From contig JAQUEZ010000048.1 of assembly GCA_028684915.1 (NCBI GenBank), positions 1-36,792 on the forward strand: a DNA stretch of 36,792 bases, given 5' to 3'. This stretch comes from Desulfobulbus sp. Lineage in GTDB: Bacteria; Desulfobacterota; Desulfobulbia; Desulfobulbales; Desulfobulbaceae. A program made the position numbers and the translations under genes. This document shows positions 18,433 through 25,827 of the stretch, one piece after another (the first letter of the stretch is position 1; every line of letters begins with the position of its first letter). Under the pieces are notes generated by a model that was not told where the DNA came from, searched no databases, and worked only from the letters and a program-made list of their open reading frames with translations.

Positions 18433-20625
18433 ATGGAAAATATTAAAGCAAAATGGTGGGTTGTTACCCTGTTTCTCCTCATCGGCAGTGTTATTTATTC
18501 GAATACTTTCAATGTTCCTTTTCATTTTGATGATGAGAACAACATTAAAAGTCCAGCCTTGCGAATAGAATCATTTAACCTTGAAAATGTATCCAGAGTT
18601 TTTTCCAGTGGAACCCTCACTACCAGGCCAATCAGTAATTTTACCTTTGCCCTGAATTACTATTTCGGAGGGTACAGGGTCCAAGGCTATCATCTGGTAA
18701 ATTTACTTGTGCATGTTGGGGCCGGTGTTGCACTCTATTTTTTATTCTTGGTAACCCTTAACTTAGATGTCAATAAACAGAAGTATCGAAATACTTCCCT
18801 TATTTCACTACTGGCTGCGCTCCTGTGGCTAGTCCATCCCCTGGGGACACAATCGGTCACGTATATTGTTCAGCGGATGAACAGCCTGTCGGCATTATTT
18901 TATATCCTTTCCATGTTTTGTTATGCGCAGGGCCGAATCCGAAAAATATCAGCCGGTGACATGCAATCCGCCACAAAGGGGTGGGCTTGGTTTACCGCTT
19001 GCGGGTGCGCAGGTTTCCTTGCGGTTGGCTCTAAAGAAATTGCCGCAACCTTGCCTTTCTTTATTTTTCTGTATGAATGGTTTTTTTTTCAGGATGGGCA
19101 GTGGAACTGGTTAGGGAAAAAGCTGTTCTGGCTGGTCGGCATTTTTCTCCTTTTTTTGACAATTGCTATTTTTTATACAGATGGTCATTTAATTGATCGG
19201 ATATTCGGTAATAATTGTAGCGGGCGTGATTTTACTACTATCGAGAGGGTACTTACCCAATTCCGGGTGGTTATTTATTACATCACTCTGGTTTTTTACC
19301 CCGCCCCTAGTCGGTTGGCGCTTGACTACGACTTTCCTGTTTCCACCTCGCTCCTTTTGCCGTTGACTACCTTGTATTCTCTGGTTGGTATTCTCGCCTT
19401 GCTGGTGTTTGCGCTGATCCTGTTTCGTCGTGAACGGCTGTTGTCTTTCTGCATTCTCTGGTTTTTCGGTAATCTTGTTATTGAATCGTCGGTTATTTGT
19501 TTGGAGATTATTTTTGAACATCGGACCTACCTGCCGTCCATGTTCCTTATCCTGTTTGTCGTTGCTCTTGTGTGCAGATTTTCGCGGGGGCGCATGATTT
19601 CGATAGTTTCTCTGGTGCTTGTCATTGGTCTCTTCGCCTATTGGGCCCATGAACGGAATAAAGTTTGGCGAACAGCCCGTGCACTTTGGGCTGATTCTGT
19701 GTGCAAATATCCTGATAAAGCAAGGACACATGTGAATCTCGGACGTACGTTTGTTGAGGAAGAAAATTGGCCCTCTGCGGAACAAGAATTAAGAAAGGGG
19801 CTTTTGCTCGATCCCGGGGCGGAAATTGGTCACAATAACTTAGCTGCTCTCCTGCTGCGTCAGGGGAGGGTAGGTGAAGCCGAATTGCATTATCAGGAGG
19901 CCGTGCGCATCAAACCAGATTATGTTTTGGCTCGAGTAGGGTTTGGGGGAATTTTGCGAGATCGAGGACTGTATTTAGGCGCTGCGGACCAGTTTCGTAA
20001 GGCTTTTAATGCCGTGCCTGAAGACGTCGTGGTCAATAAAAATCTTGGCAACGCCTTGTTGCGCGCAGGCAAACCAATGGAAGCTTTACCTTACCTCCGT
20101 ACTGCCGCTGCAGGGGCATCCAAGGATATGGAAATTTTGCTTGATATTGGTGAGGCTTTAACCCGCCTCGATAAGTCAGGTGAGGCGATTGAGACCTACA
20201 GAAAAATTTTACGGCAGGATAGGTCGCAGGGCTCAGCCCATTATCAGCTGGCAATACTCCTAAAAGAAAAAGGGCAGATACAGGAGGCGCTGTCCCATTA
20301 TCGGGAAGCGGATCGGCTTTTGCGCTACCCCACGGATCTTAAATATGACTATGCAAACCTTCTGTTCAGGTCAGGTCACCTTGCCGAAGCAGATAATGAA
20401 TATTTGCAGTTCCTGGCCGTGGCGCCAACGTTGGCTATGGCGCATAACAACAGGGGGCTAGTTCTTGTCAATCAGGGAAAGTTAGAGGAGGCCGTGCGGG
20501 AGTTCCAAGCCGCTCTGAAGATTGAGCCTTCCTTTGTGCTTGCCGCCAATAATTTAAGGTTGGCAACCGAACAGTTACAGCAAGCTGCTCAGAGTGGTGC
20601 TCCGAAGGAGCCTTCTACCCCTTGA
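18433..20625 (+). CDS. TMTC-like membrane protein with TPR tail (putative protein O-glycosyltransferase)
   Basis: A 730-aa protein. Residues 1 to about 410 contain many hydrophobic helices (roughly nine or ten membrane segments). The first extracytoplasmic loop has the acidic motif FHFDDENNI, then RPISNFTFALNYYFGGYRVQGYHLVNLLVH, the pattern of the TMTC/DUF1736-type protein O-mannosyltransferase family (GT-C fold). From about residue 429 eight or so TPR repeats follow (ARTHVNLGRTFVEEENWPSAEQELRKG, AHNNRGLVLVNQGKLEEAVREFQAAL). The TPRs would lie on the periplasmic side and bind the protein acceptor. Its place beside pilA suggests a pilin or secreted pilus protein as target; this is inference. 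Confidence 0.82.
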   Translation: MENIKAKWWVVTLFLLIGSVIYSNTFNVPFHFDDENNIKSPALRIESFNLENVSRVFSSGTLTTRPISNFTFALNYYFGGYRVQGYHLVNLLVHVGAGVALYFLFLVTLNLDVNKQKYRNTSLISLLAALLWLVHPLGTQSVTYIVQRMNSLSALFYILSMFCYAQGRIRKISAGDMQSATKGWAWFTACGCAGFLAVGSKEIAATLPFFIFLYEWFFFQDGQWNWLGKKLFWLVGIFLLFLTIAIFYTDGHLIDRIFGNNCSGRDFTTIERVLTQFRVVIYYITLVFYPAPSRLALDYDFPVSTSLLLPLTTLYSLVGILALLVFALILFRRERLLSFCILWFFGNLVIESSVICLEIIFEHRTYLPSMFLILFVVALVCRFSRGRMISIVSLVLVIGLFAYWAHERNKVWRTARALWADSVCKYPDKARTHVNLGRTFVEEENWPSAEQELRKGLLLDPGAEIGHNNLAALLLRQGRVGEAELHYQEAVRIKPDYVLARVGFGGILRDRGLYLGAADQFRKAFNAVPEDVVVNKNLGNALLRAGKPMEALPYLRTAAAGASKDMEILLDIGEALTRLDKSGEAIETYRKILRQDRSQGSAHYQLAILLKEKGQIQEALSHYREADRLLRYPTDLKYDYANLLFRSGHLAEADNEYLQFLAVAPTLAMAHNNRGLVLVNQGKLEEAVREFQAALKIEPSFVLAANNLRLATEQLQQAAQSGAPKEPSTP

Positions 20626-20707
20626 AGTGCATGTGAGCAGGGAAAATGATCTTGGTGCGGCCACAATAAAAGCAAGTGGGGAAGACGTTGGTTTATAAAA
20701 ACGCTGT

Positions 20708-21568
20708 TTAATTTTTCTTTGTTTGCGGCGTGACAAGTTTCGAGGTTGTGTATACCCTGCCATTTTCCATAATGTAAAATTCACCTCCATACGGGTCTGG
20801 GGGTATTTTTGTGATTATGGCACTATCGATCAGGTCCTGAAGTTTGGTTGGTTTTTTATTGAAACGTCTTTTGTATTCCTGAATTTTGTATTCGAGAAAG
20901 CCAATGCGTTTCAGCGCGTCAAGACGTTTCGTAAAAAAAATGCGCATTGCCGGGTCGCTGGTTTCTTTCAGTGTTTCCTCAAGAAAGATAACCGCTGCAT
21001 AAATTTTTCCGGCATAAAGGTCCATGCGGGCGGCCAATGTGGTGAAATAGTTGGGCGCTCCCGGCATGTGTGCAGCTATTTGCAGGTGCTTGCCGGCGGT
21101 ATCGGGGTCGTTTAGATAATAGAAGTAATTATACCACAAAAAAAAATGCGGTCGATAATCATCAGTGAGTAGCTGAGCTGCTTTTTCCAAAAGAACATTT
21201 GTTTCTCGAACCATGCCCGCATCACTGGGCAGCGTCATCTGTGCGAGCACGTACGGGTCGAGAAATCGAGGGTCGAGGTTGGTGCATTGTTTTAAAGTGC
21301 GGTAGATCGCTTCCCATTCCTCCTTAGTGGTGGGGGTATCGCTAATAATTTTCTGTCCCAGATAGGTAAGTGCCTTAAGCATCAGGTGGTCGGATGCTAT
21401 TCCGGAGTATTCAAGCGTCATTGCTTGAGCAAGGGGAGCGGGAAGGTCAGCAAGGAAGCTCAACGTTTCCGCGCCTTTTTCTTCGTGCAGGGTGTACAAG
21501 GAGGTAACGCAATAGGAACTTACTGCCACCATTATAAAAAAAAGGAAAGTATTACGTGCTTTGCTCAT
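20708..21568 (-). CDS. Membrane-anchored TPR-like protein with pseudopilin-like tail
   Basis: A 286-aa protein with one N-terminal membrane anchor (TFLFFIMVAVSSYCVTSLYTL). An alpha-helical, TPR-like middle follows (WEAIYRTLKQCTNLDPRFLDPYVLAQMTL, FLWYNYFYYLNDPDTAGKHLQIAA). The C-terminal 45 residues (KKPTKLQDLIDSAIITKI, PPDPYGGEFYIMENGRVYTTSKL) resemble the end of GspG-type major pseudopilins, where the PPDPYGG loop binds calcium. Its start overlaps the permease stop by 4 bp (ATGA), so it is the last gene of the ABC operon downstream of pilA. It may link the ABC exporter to the pilus; the function is not established. Confidence 0.75.
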   Translation of the reverse strand: MSKARNTFLFFIMVAVSSYCVTSLYTLHEEKGAETLSFLADLPAPLAQAMTLEYSGIASDHLMLKALTYLGQKIISDTPTTKEEWEAIYRTLKQCTNLDPRFLDPYVLAQMTLPSDAGMVRETNVLLEKAAQLLTDDYRPHFFLWYNYFYYLNDPDTAGKHLQIAAHMPGAPNYFTTLAARMDLYAGKIYAAVIFLEETLKETSDPAMRIFFTKRLDALKRIGFLEYKIQEYKRRFNKKPTKLQDLIDSAIITKIPPDPYGGEFYIMENGRVYTTSKLVTPQTKKN

Positions 21569-22380
21569 GGCAGGTCGCGACGGCGGAGAAAGAAGGCTGC
21601 CAGTATCAACATCAAAGTGCTATAAGCCACGCCGTAGACGACAAGAATCCAGGTTTCCTGGAGGGAGATAGGCAGGCTGTGCGCTGCCTGTTGTTTCAGG
21701 TCAAAGGCAGCCAGATTGGGAAAAGCGTAGAGAGCAAAGCGGGCGGTCAGTTCGGTTGTCAGGGCAATTTCCACGCCTTTGACTTCTAAGCTGATAAAGC
21801 GAACTACGTCTTCAACACTGTGACCGATGATGTAGGTGCTCATGGTTAGCAGGGTTGCAAGGAAGGAACTGGTAGTGACGCTGCACCAAAGAAACACCGC
21901 GCTGTTGAGGACCTGAATACCTAAAAAGGCCAAACAGGAGGAAATCAGGATTGGTAGCGCGGAAAAATGAGCAAAAACATGCGCTGGGTAGATGAACGAA
22001 GCCAGTAGAACCGCCAATAAGGTGGCTGCGGTCAGAAGCGCCATGATGATACCAGTGAGCAAAGCCAACCCCAAAAATTTGCCAATGATGTACTGGTTCC
22101 TTGAAATATTTCGCGACAAAAGAGTGTAGATGGTGCGCTTTTCGATATCTCCGGCGAGCAGATTGATGGAGAGGAAAAAGGGAACAAGCAACCCGCCGAT
22201 GCTAACTGCGGAGAGGCAGATATCGAGAAGGATTTTGAGTGTATCGCGCATGAACAATCCGCTGATAAGCACGCCAAACAGAATCAGCAACAGGGACACA
22301 ATCAACACGCCGTACAGAATTCTTTGTCGCAGCCCCTCTTTTAGGGTGATAATGGCCAATGGCCAGGTGACCTGCATCAT
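21565..22380 (-). CDS. ABC-2 type transporter permease
   Basis: A 271-aa integral membrane protein with about six membrane segments. The N-terminal WPLAIITLKEGLRQRILYGVLIVSLLLILFGVL is typical of the ABC-2 permease family. A short loop, LAGDIEKRTIYTLLSRNISRNQYIIGKFLGLALL, matches the conserved coupling region. It overlaps the ATPase gene by 4 bp at its start (ATGATG) and the TPR-like gene by 4 bp at its end, so the three make one transport complex. The substrate is unknown; ABC genes next to pilA in Geobacter-type bacteria have been linked to pilus production. Confidence 0.88.
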   Translation of the reverse strand: MMQVTWPLAIITLKEGLRQRILYGVLIVSLLLILFGVLISGLFMRDTLKILLDICLSAVSIGGLLVPFFLSINLLAGDIEKRTIYTLLSRNISRNQYIIGKFLGLALLTGIIMALLTAATLLAVLLASFIYPAHVFAHFSALPILISSCLAFLGIQVLNSAVFLWCSVTTSSFLATLLTMSTYIIGHSVEDVVRFISLEVKGVEIALTTELTARFALYAFPNLAAFDLKQQAAHSLPISLQETWILVVYGVAYSTLMLILAAFFLRRRDLP

Positions 22381-23141
22381 GGTTCTTGCCTCTGTACAGT
22401 GTCGAGAAATAAGGCTTCAAGGCGTGTTTTTCCGTTTTCGGAAACTAGGGGAGGCTTATGTTCGGATTTATCGAGTGGTGTACTGATAATGGTAACCAAA
22501 TTTCCTTGGTGCATGATGCCGATACGATCACAAATGCGTTCAACATCGGTGAGGATATGTGAGCAAAATAGGATGGTGCTTCCTTTGTCCTGATATTCAT
22601 GAATGATATCAATGACTAGCTGGCGGCCAAGGGGATCCAAGCCAGACATCGGCTCATCAAGGATGAGGATTTCGGGGGCAAGAAGAATGGAATAGGCCAA
22701 GGCGGCCCGTTGGGTCATCCCCTTGGAAAAACGTTTAATCGGTATTTGTGCCACCTCTGTCAATCCAACTCGTTTCAGCACTTCTCGGATCCGGGTTGTG
22801 GCTTCCTGGTTGCCTAACCCACCACACCTGCAACCAAAATAAAGGTGCTCGTTCACTGAAAGATTGGGATAGAGGCTGGGGTGTTCGGGGAGATACCCGA
22901 TACGCGTTCGGTTGGAGATTGCGCTGGCAGGGTTCCCTGCAATCAATGCAGCACCGCTGTCAGGGTGAATAAACCCCATGAGGATTTTAAGGATAGAGGA
23001 TTTTCCAGCTCCATTGAGACCAATTATGCCGAAAACTTCATTATGTCTTACATTGAAGTTAATATTATGGATAGCTTGCTTTCTGCGGCGACGTAGCAAA
23101 TTGATCGGATACGATTTGAAAATATGGTTACATTGGATCAT
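22377..23141 (-). CDS. ABC transporter ATP-binding protein
   Basis: A 254-aa ATPase with Walker A GIIGLNGAGKSSILKIL, the Q-loop region IGYLPEHPSLYPNLSVNEHL, signature RFSKGMTQRAALAYSIL, Walker B ILILDEPMSGLDP and the H-loop LFCSHIL. The YLPE...LY pattern is that of ABC-2 type (NatA/CcmA-like) exporters. It pairs with the permease immediately downstream. No Shine-Dalgarno is visible: the start codon lies 3 bases after the T-run of the pilA-C terminator hairpin. Expression may therefore depend on terminator read-through and be far below that of pilA. Confidence 0.93.
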   Translation of the reverse strand: MIQCNHIFKSYPINLLRRRRKQAIHNINFNVRHNEVFGIIGLNGAGKSSILKILMGFIHPDSGAALIAGNPASAISNRTRIGYLPEHPSLYPNLSVNEHLYFGCRCGGLGNQEATTRIREVLKRVGLTEVAQIPIKRFSKGMTQRAALAYSILLAPEILILDEPMSGLDPLGRQLVIDIIHEYQDKGSTILFCSHILTDVERICDRIGIMHQGNLVTIISTPLDKSEHKPPLVSENGKTRLEALFLDTVQRQEP

Positions 23142-23144
23142 GGG

Positions 23145-23184
23145 AAATAAAAACGACTCTTCCTGCTGGATTGTAGGAAGAGTC
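23145..23184 (-). terminator. Rho-independent terminator after pilA-C
   Basis: A perfect 10-bp stem GACTCTTCCT (23155-23164) / AGGAAGAGTC (23175-23184) with a 10-base loop. On the minus strand it is followed by GTTTTTATTT (23154-23145). It lies 26 bp after the pilA-C stop and its T-run ends 3 bp before the ABC ATPase start codon. It would end the abundant pilin transcript and attenuate the ABC operon. Confidence 0.8.
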
Positions 23185-23210
23185 TTTTGTGTTTGAAAAC
23201 TATTGCTGAA

Positions 23211-23576
23211 TCACAATGTGTTCCAGGACGAAAAAGCGGCCTCATTGGTACCTGTGAATGAGGTAGGGGCAGCCGTAGAACTAATATCCAAAAAGTGCAT
23301 TTTATTGGAATCTGAGGTCATCCCATAGGCTTGTCCCGCCTTTTTTTGATTTGCCTGATCATGGTAAGCGATCGCTGCAAATGAAGTTGATACACTTGTT
23401 CCATAAATATTGACATTTGTAGACGGTGTGAATGTAATATTTGTGGCGCCAGAAACATTGCTAGCTGAAACTGTAACGTCTGCTCCCGATACACCTGAAA
23501 AGGCTGCGGCGAAAATATTTTGTGCTGAGAAGGTGCAAAGCAAAAGACCTGTAGCCATGCATAGGATTTTTTTCAT
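23211..23576 (-). CDS. PilA-C-like secreted pilin partner
   Basis: A 121-aa protein with a Sec signal peptide (MKKILCMATGLLLCTFSAQNIFAAA, cleavage near residue 24) and a mature beta-rich domain of about 97 aa rich in Ser/Thr/Ala (GVSGADVTVSASNVSGATNITFTPSTNVNIYG, YHDQANQKKAGQAYGMTSDSNKMHFLD). It resembles the separate PilA-C subunit of Geobacter-type bacteria, where PilA-N and PilA-C together make up what is one pilin elsewhere. The gene starts 45 bp after pilA-N stops, with GAGGTG upstream of the ATG, and is followed by a terminator. The many Ser/Thr make it a candidate target for the TMTC-like enzyme (inference). Confidence 0.82.
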   Translation of the reverse strand: MKKILCMATGLLLCTFSAQNIFAAAFSGVSGADVTVSASNVSGATNITFTPSTNVNIYGTSVSTSFAAIAYHDQANQKKAGQAYGMTSDSNKMHFLDISSTAAPTSFTGTNEAAFSSWNTL

Positions 23577-23620
23577 AATTCACCTCGTTGTGATGAAAAT
23601 AGTAAAATATTTTTTCGTCC

Positions 23621-23854
23621 TTAATTCGGATACTGCTGAAAATCTGCATGAAATGCAGCCATTTCCGTCGACAGATTGCGCACGTCACTCTGCGCCGCCT
23701 TGTTCTGTGCCCGCACGCGATAAGCAGCAAACTGCGGAATGGCGATGGCTGCCAGAATACCGATGATGGCCACGACGATCATTAGCTCGATGAGGGTGAA
23801 ACCTTTCTGACCGTTTTTCTTGCTGAGTAACTGTTTGTTGAAAAATCGATTCAT
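23621..23854 (-). CDS. pilA: Short type IVa pilin PilA-N
   Basis: A 77-aa prepilin: an 18-aa leader (MNRFFNKQLLSKKNGQKG) then a mature 59-residue protein starting FTLIELMIVVAIIGILAAIA, with the Glu5 needed for methylation and assembly. It lacks the usual C-terminal globular domain and so matches the short Geobacter-type PilA-N. Mature aromatics are F1, F24, Y27, F50, F54 and Y57 (6 of 59). The ATG at 23854 has GGAGG 5 bases upstream; a longer frame to 23899 is not preferred. Partner PilA-C is encoded directly downstream. A sigma-54 promoter lies 66 bp upstream. Confidence 0.93.
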   Translation of the reverse strand: MNRFFNKQLLSKKNGQKGFTLIELMIVVAIIGILAAIAIPQFAAYRVRAQNKAAQSDVRNLSTEMAAFHADFQQYPN

Positions 23855-23919
23855 ACATGCCTCCAGTTGGTGAATGTTGGTTGTGCGGTGACGCGTCAAG
23901 AGATCAATGATTAAGGTTA

Positions 23920-23935
23920 AGCATTTACAATGCCA
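23920..23935 (-). promoter_or_regulatory. Sigma-54 promoter of pilA
   Basis: On the minus strand TGGCATTGTAAATGCT has the -24 GG and -12 GC separated by exactly 10 bases, close to the consensus TGGCAC-N5-TTGC. Transcription would start near 23910, giving a 5' leader of about 55 nt. PilR-type sigma-54 activators drive pilA in Pseudomonas and Geobacter, and such an activator is encoded just across the divergent region. Confidence 0.75.
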
Positions 23936-24018
23936 GAATATTGATCTCGATTTTTTGTTTGTTTTTCAGGTGGTTCAATCAAATTGTGGAGTATGGATCA
24001 CCACACCGATGTTTATGG

Positions 24019-24169
24019 AGTGACAAATTTTGGTGGAAACCCGGCGGGAGGTGCCATTTTTTGTCACTTAACGGCCGTCAGGGAAGGCCTGATGCCTTGC
24101 CCAGTGTGTTCGGCCTTGTAAAGAAAGGCTGTTCCCTATCGTGCATTCGAGAGGAAAAGGCTTGTCACT
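24019..24169. promoter_or_regulatory. Putative PilR upstream activating sites
   Basis: AGTGACAAA (24019-24027) and TTTGTCACT (24060-24068) form a 9-bp perfect inverted repeat. A third copy of the half-site, TTGTCACT, is at 24162-24169. They lie about 85-235 bp upstream of the pilA sigma-54 promoter, the usual range for enhancer-binding activators. The TGTC core matches the core reported for Pseudomonas PilR sites. Binding is inferred. Confidence 0.45.
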
Positions 24170-24249
24170 ATTCGGAAAGATCGGTAATCCCTCAAGACGC
24201 TGCTGTTTTTTCACCAGTTCCCTTTCCTGATCATAGATGCAGGCTGCTA

Positions 24250-25827
24250 GTGAAACAGATTAAACTTTCCCTCTCTCTTAACTTGCTGCTGCTGACCGGC
24301 ATAGGCATGGCAGTCACCAACGCTGTCGTTGGACTCTTCTGGGCAGGCGATGTGTTGCAGCGCGAGGCAGGCCACCTGCGACAGAAACTGTCCCTTGCTG
24401 TTCAGGTCGCTGCCTCTTCCCCCGCCTTTTTGCCTTCTCCGCTGTCCGATTTTCTTGCCCAAGAACCCGGCGCCTGCCTGTTCTGGTGCAGCACTTATTA
24501 TGCAGGAGAACGTTCCGATGATCTCTGTCGGCAAGGGCTGGCCGCAGCCGTGAACAACGCCGTGTCCATTGGCACGCTGACCACCGCGGCCATGCCGTCG
24601 TTGAGCGAACCGGCGGCTTTCCGCTATCTGCGGGTAGTGAATCAGTTTTCTACGGAAGCGGGAGTGTCAACGGCCGCCGCTGCCGTGCCGTTCACCTCGG
24701 TGCTGCGTTCGCTCTGGGAGAGGGAACGTATCATTGCTGTTTACCTGCTGTTCAATGCCCTGATACTGACGGCGTTGGCTTTCTTCCGTTTGCTGAAACG
24801 GTACGTGCTGCCGGTTGACCGGATGGTCCAGGCGGCAGAGACCTACAGCGGCGAGGGGTTTCAGGCCGCATTGTTCGATCGGTCCACCAACGAACTGGGG
24901 CAACTGGCCATTTCTATCCAGCTCATGGTACGTCGGATTGAAGCGGACAAAGACAACCTGAATGCCACGGTACGCGAGTTAGCGGAAAAGAACGACCTGC
25001 TGCAGAAGAATCAGCAGGAGATGATCCGCACGGAAAAATTGGCGGCGGCCGGTCGTATGGCAGCAGGGCTTGCCCACGAGATCGGCAATCCGCTGGGAGT
25101 GGTGCAGGGGTATGTGCAGATGATGGGCATGGTTGATTGCCGCGAAGAGGAACGGATCGACTATGCCGGCAAGGCTCTGGATGAACTGCAACGGATGGAT
25201 CGGCTGATTCGTCGTCTGCTGGATCACACCCACGCCTACGCAGGGAAGGCGGCGCCTTGTAATATCGGACAACTGCTCGTCTTTGTGGTCCAGTCGCTGG
25301 AGATCCAGGCGTTGTGCGCTGGGATTAGGTTTACAGTGTGTTGTGAACCTGCGGAGCAGGTTGTGTGGCTCGAAGAGGATACCTTGCGTCAGGTTCTTGT
25401 CAATGCGCTGCTCAACGCAGTTGATGCGGTCAGGTCACGTCACGGAAACAGTGGCGGCTGTATTTATCTTAATGCCACGATGCAGGCTAAGGGCTCGGCC
25501 GCTCAGTGCGGACAGCGTTTGTTGGAGATTTGCATCCGTGATAATGGTATTGGCATTCCTCCGGAATTGTTCGATACGGTGTTTGAACCGTTTTTTACGA
25601 CAAAAGAACCTGGCAAGGGTACCGGCCTGGGCTTATCGGTATCGTTAGCCCTGATCAAATCCATGGGCGGTCGCATGAGCTTGCACAGTGAACCGGACCA
25701 GGGTACCACCCTGTGTATTTTTCTTCCTCTCGCGGAAGACGACACTGCCGAACATCTGGAAATAATGGCTATGAACGAGATAGCCGATACTCAGCAGGGA
25801 GCGGCCGCATGCACAAAAGCGTGTTGA
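24250..25827 (+). CDS. Membrane sensor histidine kinase, PilS/NtrB-like
   Basis: A kinase of about 525 aa from the GTG at 24250 (VKQIKLSLSLNLLLLTGIG). TM1 is at residues of about 7-30, then a periplasmic region of about 130 aa, TM2 near 165-185 (YLLFNALILTALAFFRLL), and a HAMP-like linker. The HisKA box AAGRMAAGLAHEIGNPLG has the phospho-accepting His at 276. The ATPase domain has the N-box LVNALLNAVDAV, DNGIGIPPELF, FEPFFTTK and GTGLGLSV. An open frame runs back to 23941, but that stretch holds the pilA promoter and enhancer sites and has no protein-like pattern. It overlaps pilR by 19 bp. It is called PilS-like from context; canonical PilS has six membrane helices, this one only two. Confidence 0.88.
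   Translation: MKQIKLSLSLNLLLLTGIGMAVTNAVVGLFWAGDVLQREAGHLRQKLSLAVQVAASSPAFLPSPLSDFLAQEPGACLFWCSTYYAGERSDDLCRQGLAAAVNNAVSIGTLTTAAMPSLSEPAAFRYLRVVNQFSTEAGVSTAAAAVPFTSVLRSLWERERIIAVYLLFNALILTALAFFRLLKRYVLPVDRMVQAAETYSGEGFQAALFDRSTNELGQLAISIQLMVRRIEADKDNLNATVRELAEKNDLLQKNQQEMIRTEKLAAAGRMAAGLAHEIGNPLGVVQGYVQMMGMVDCREEERIDYAGKALDELQRMDRLIRRLLDHTHAYAGKAAPCNIGQLLVFVVQSLEIQALCAGIRFTVCCEPAEQVVWLEEDTLRQVLVNALLNAVDAVRSRHGNSGGCIYLNATMQAKGSAAQCGQRLLEICIRDNGIGIPPELFDTVFEPFFTTKEPGKGTGLGLSVSLALIKSMGGRMSLHSEPDQGTTLCIFLPLAEDDTAEHLEIMAMNEIADTQQGAAACTKAC

Noticed and set aside
23941..24249. N-terminal extension of the histidine kinase
   Set aside because: The region contains the pilA enhancer-like dyads, has no domain pattern, and the GTG at 24250 directly precedes a normal TM1.
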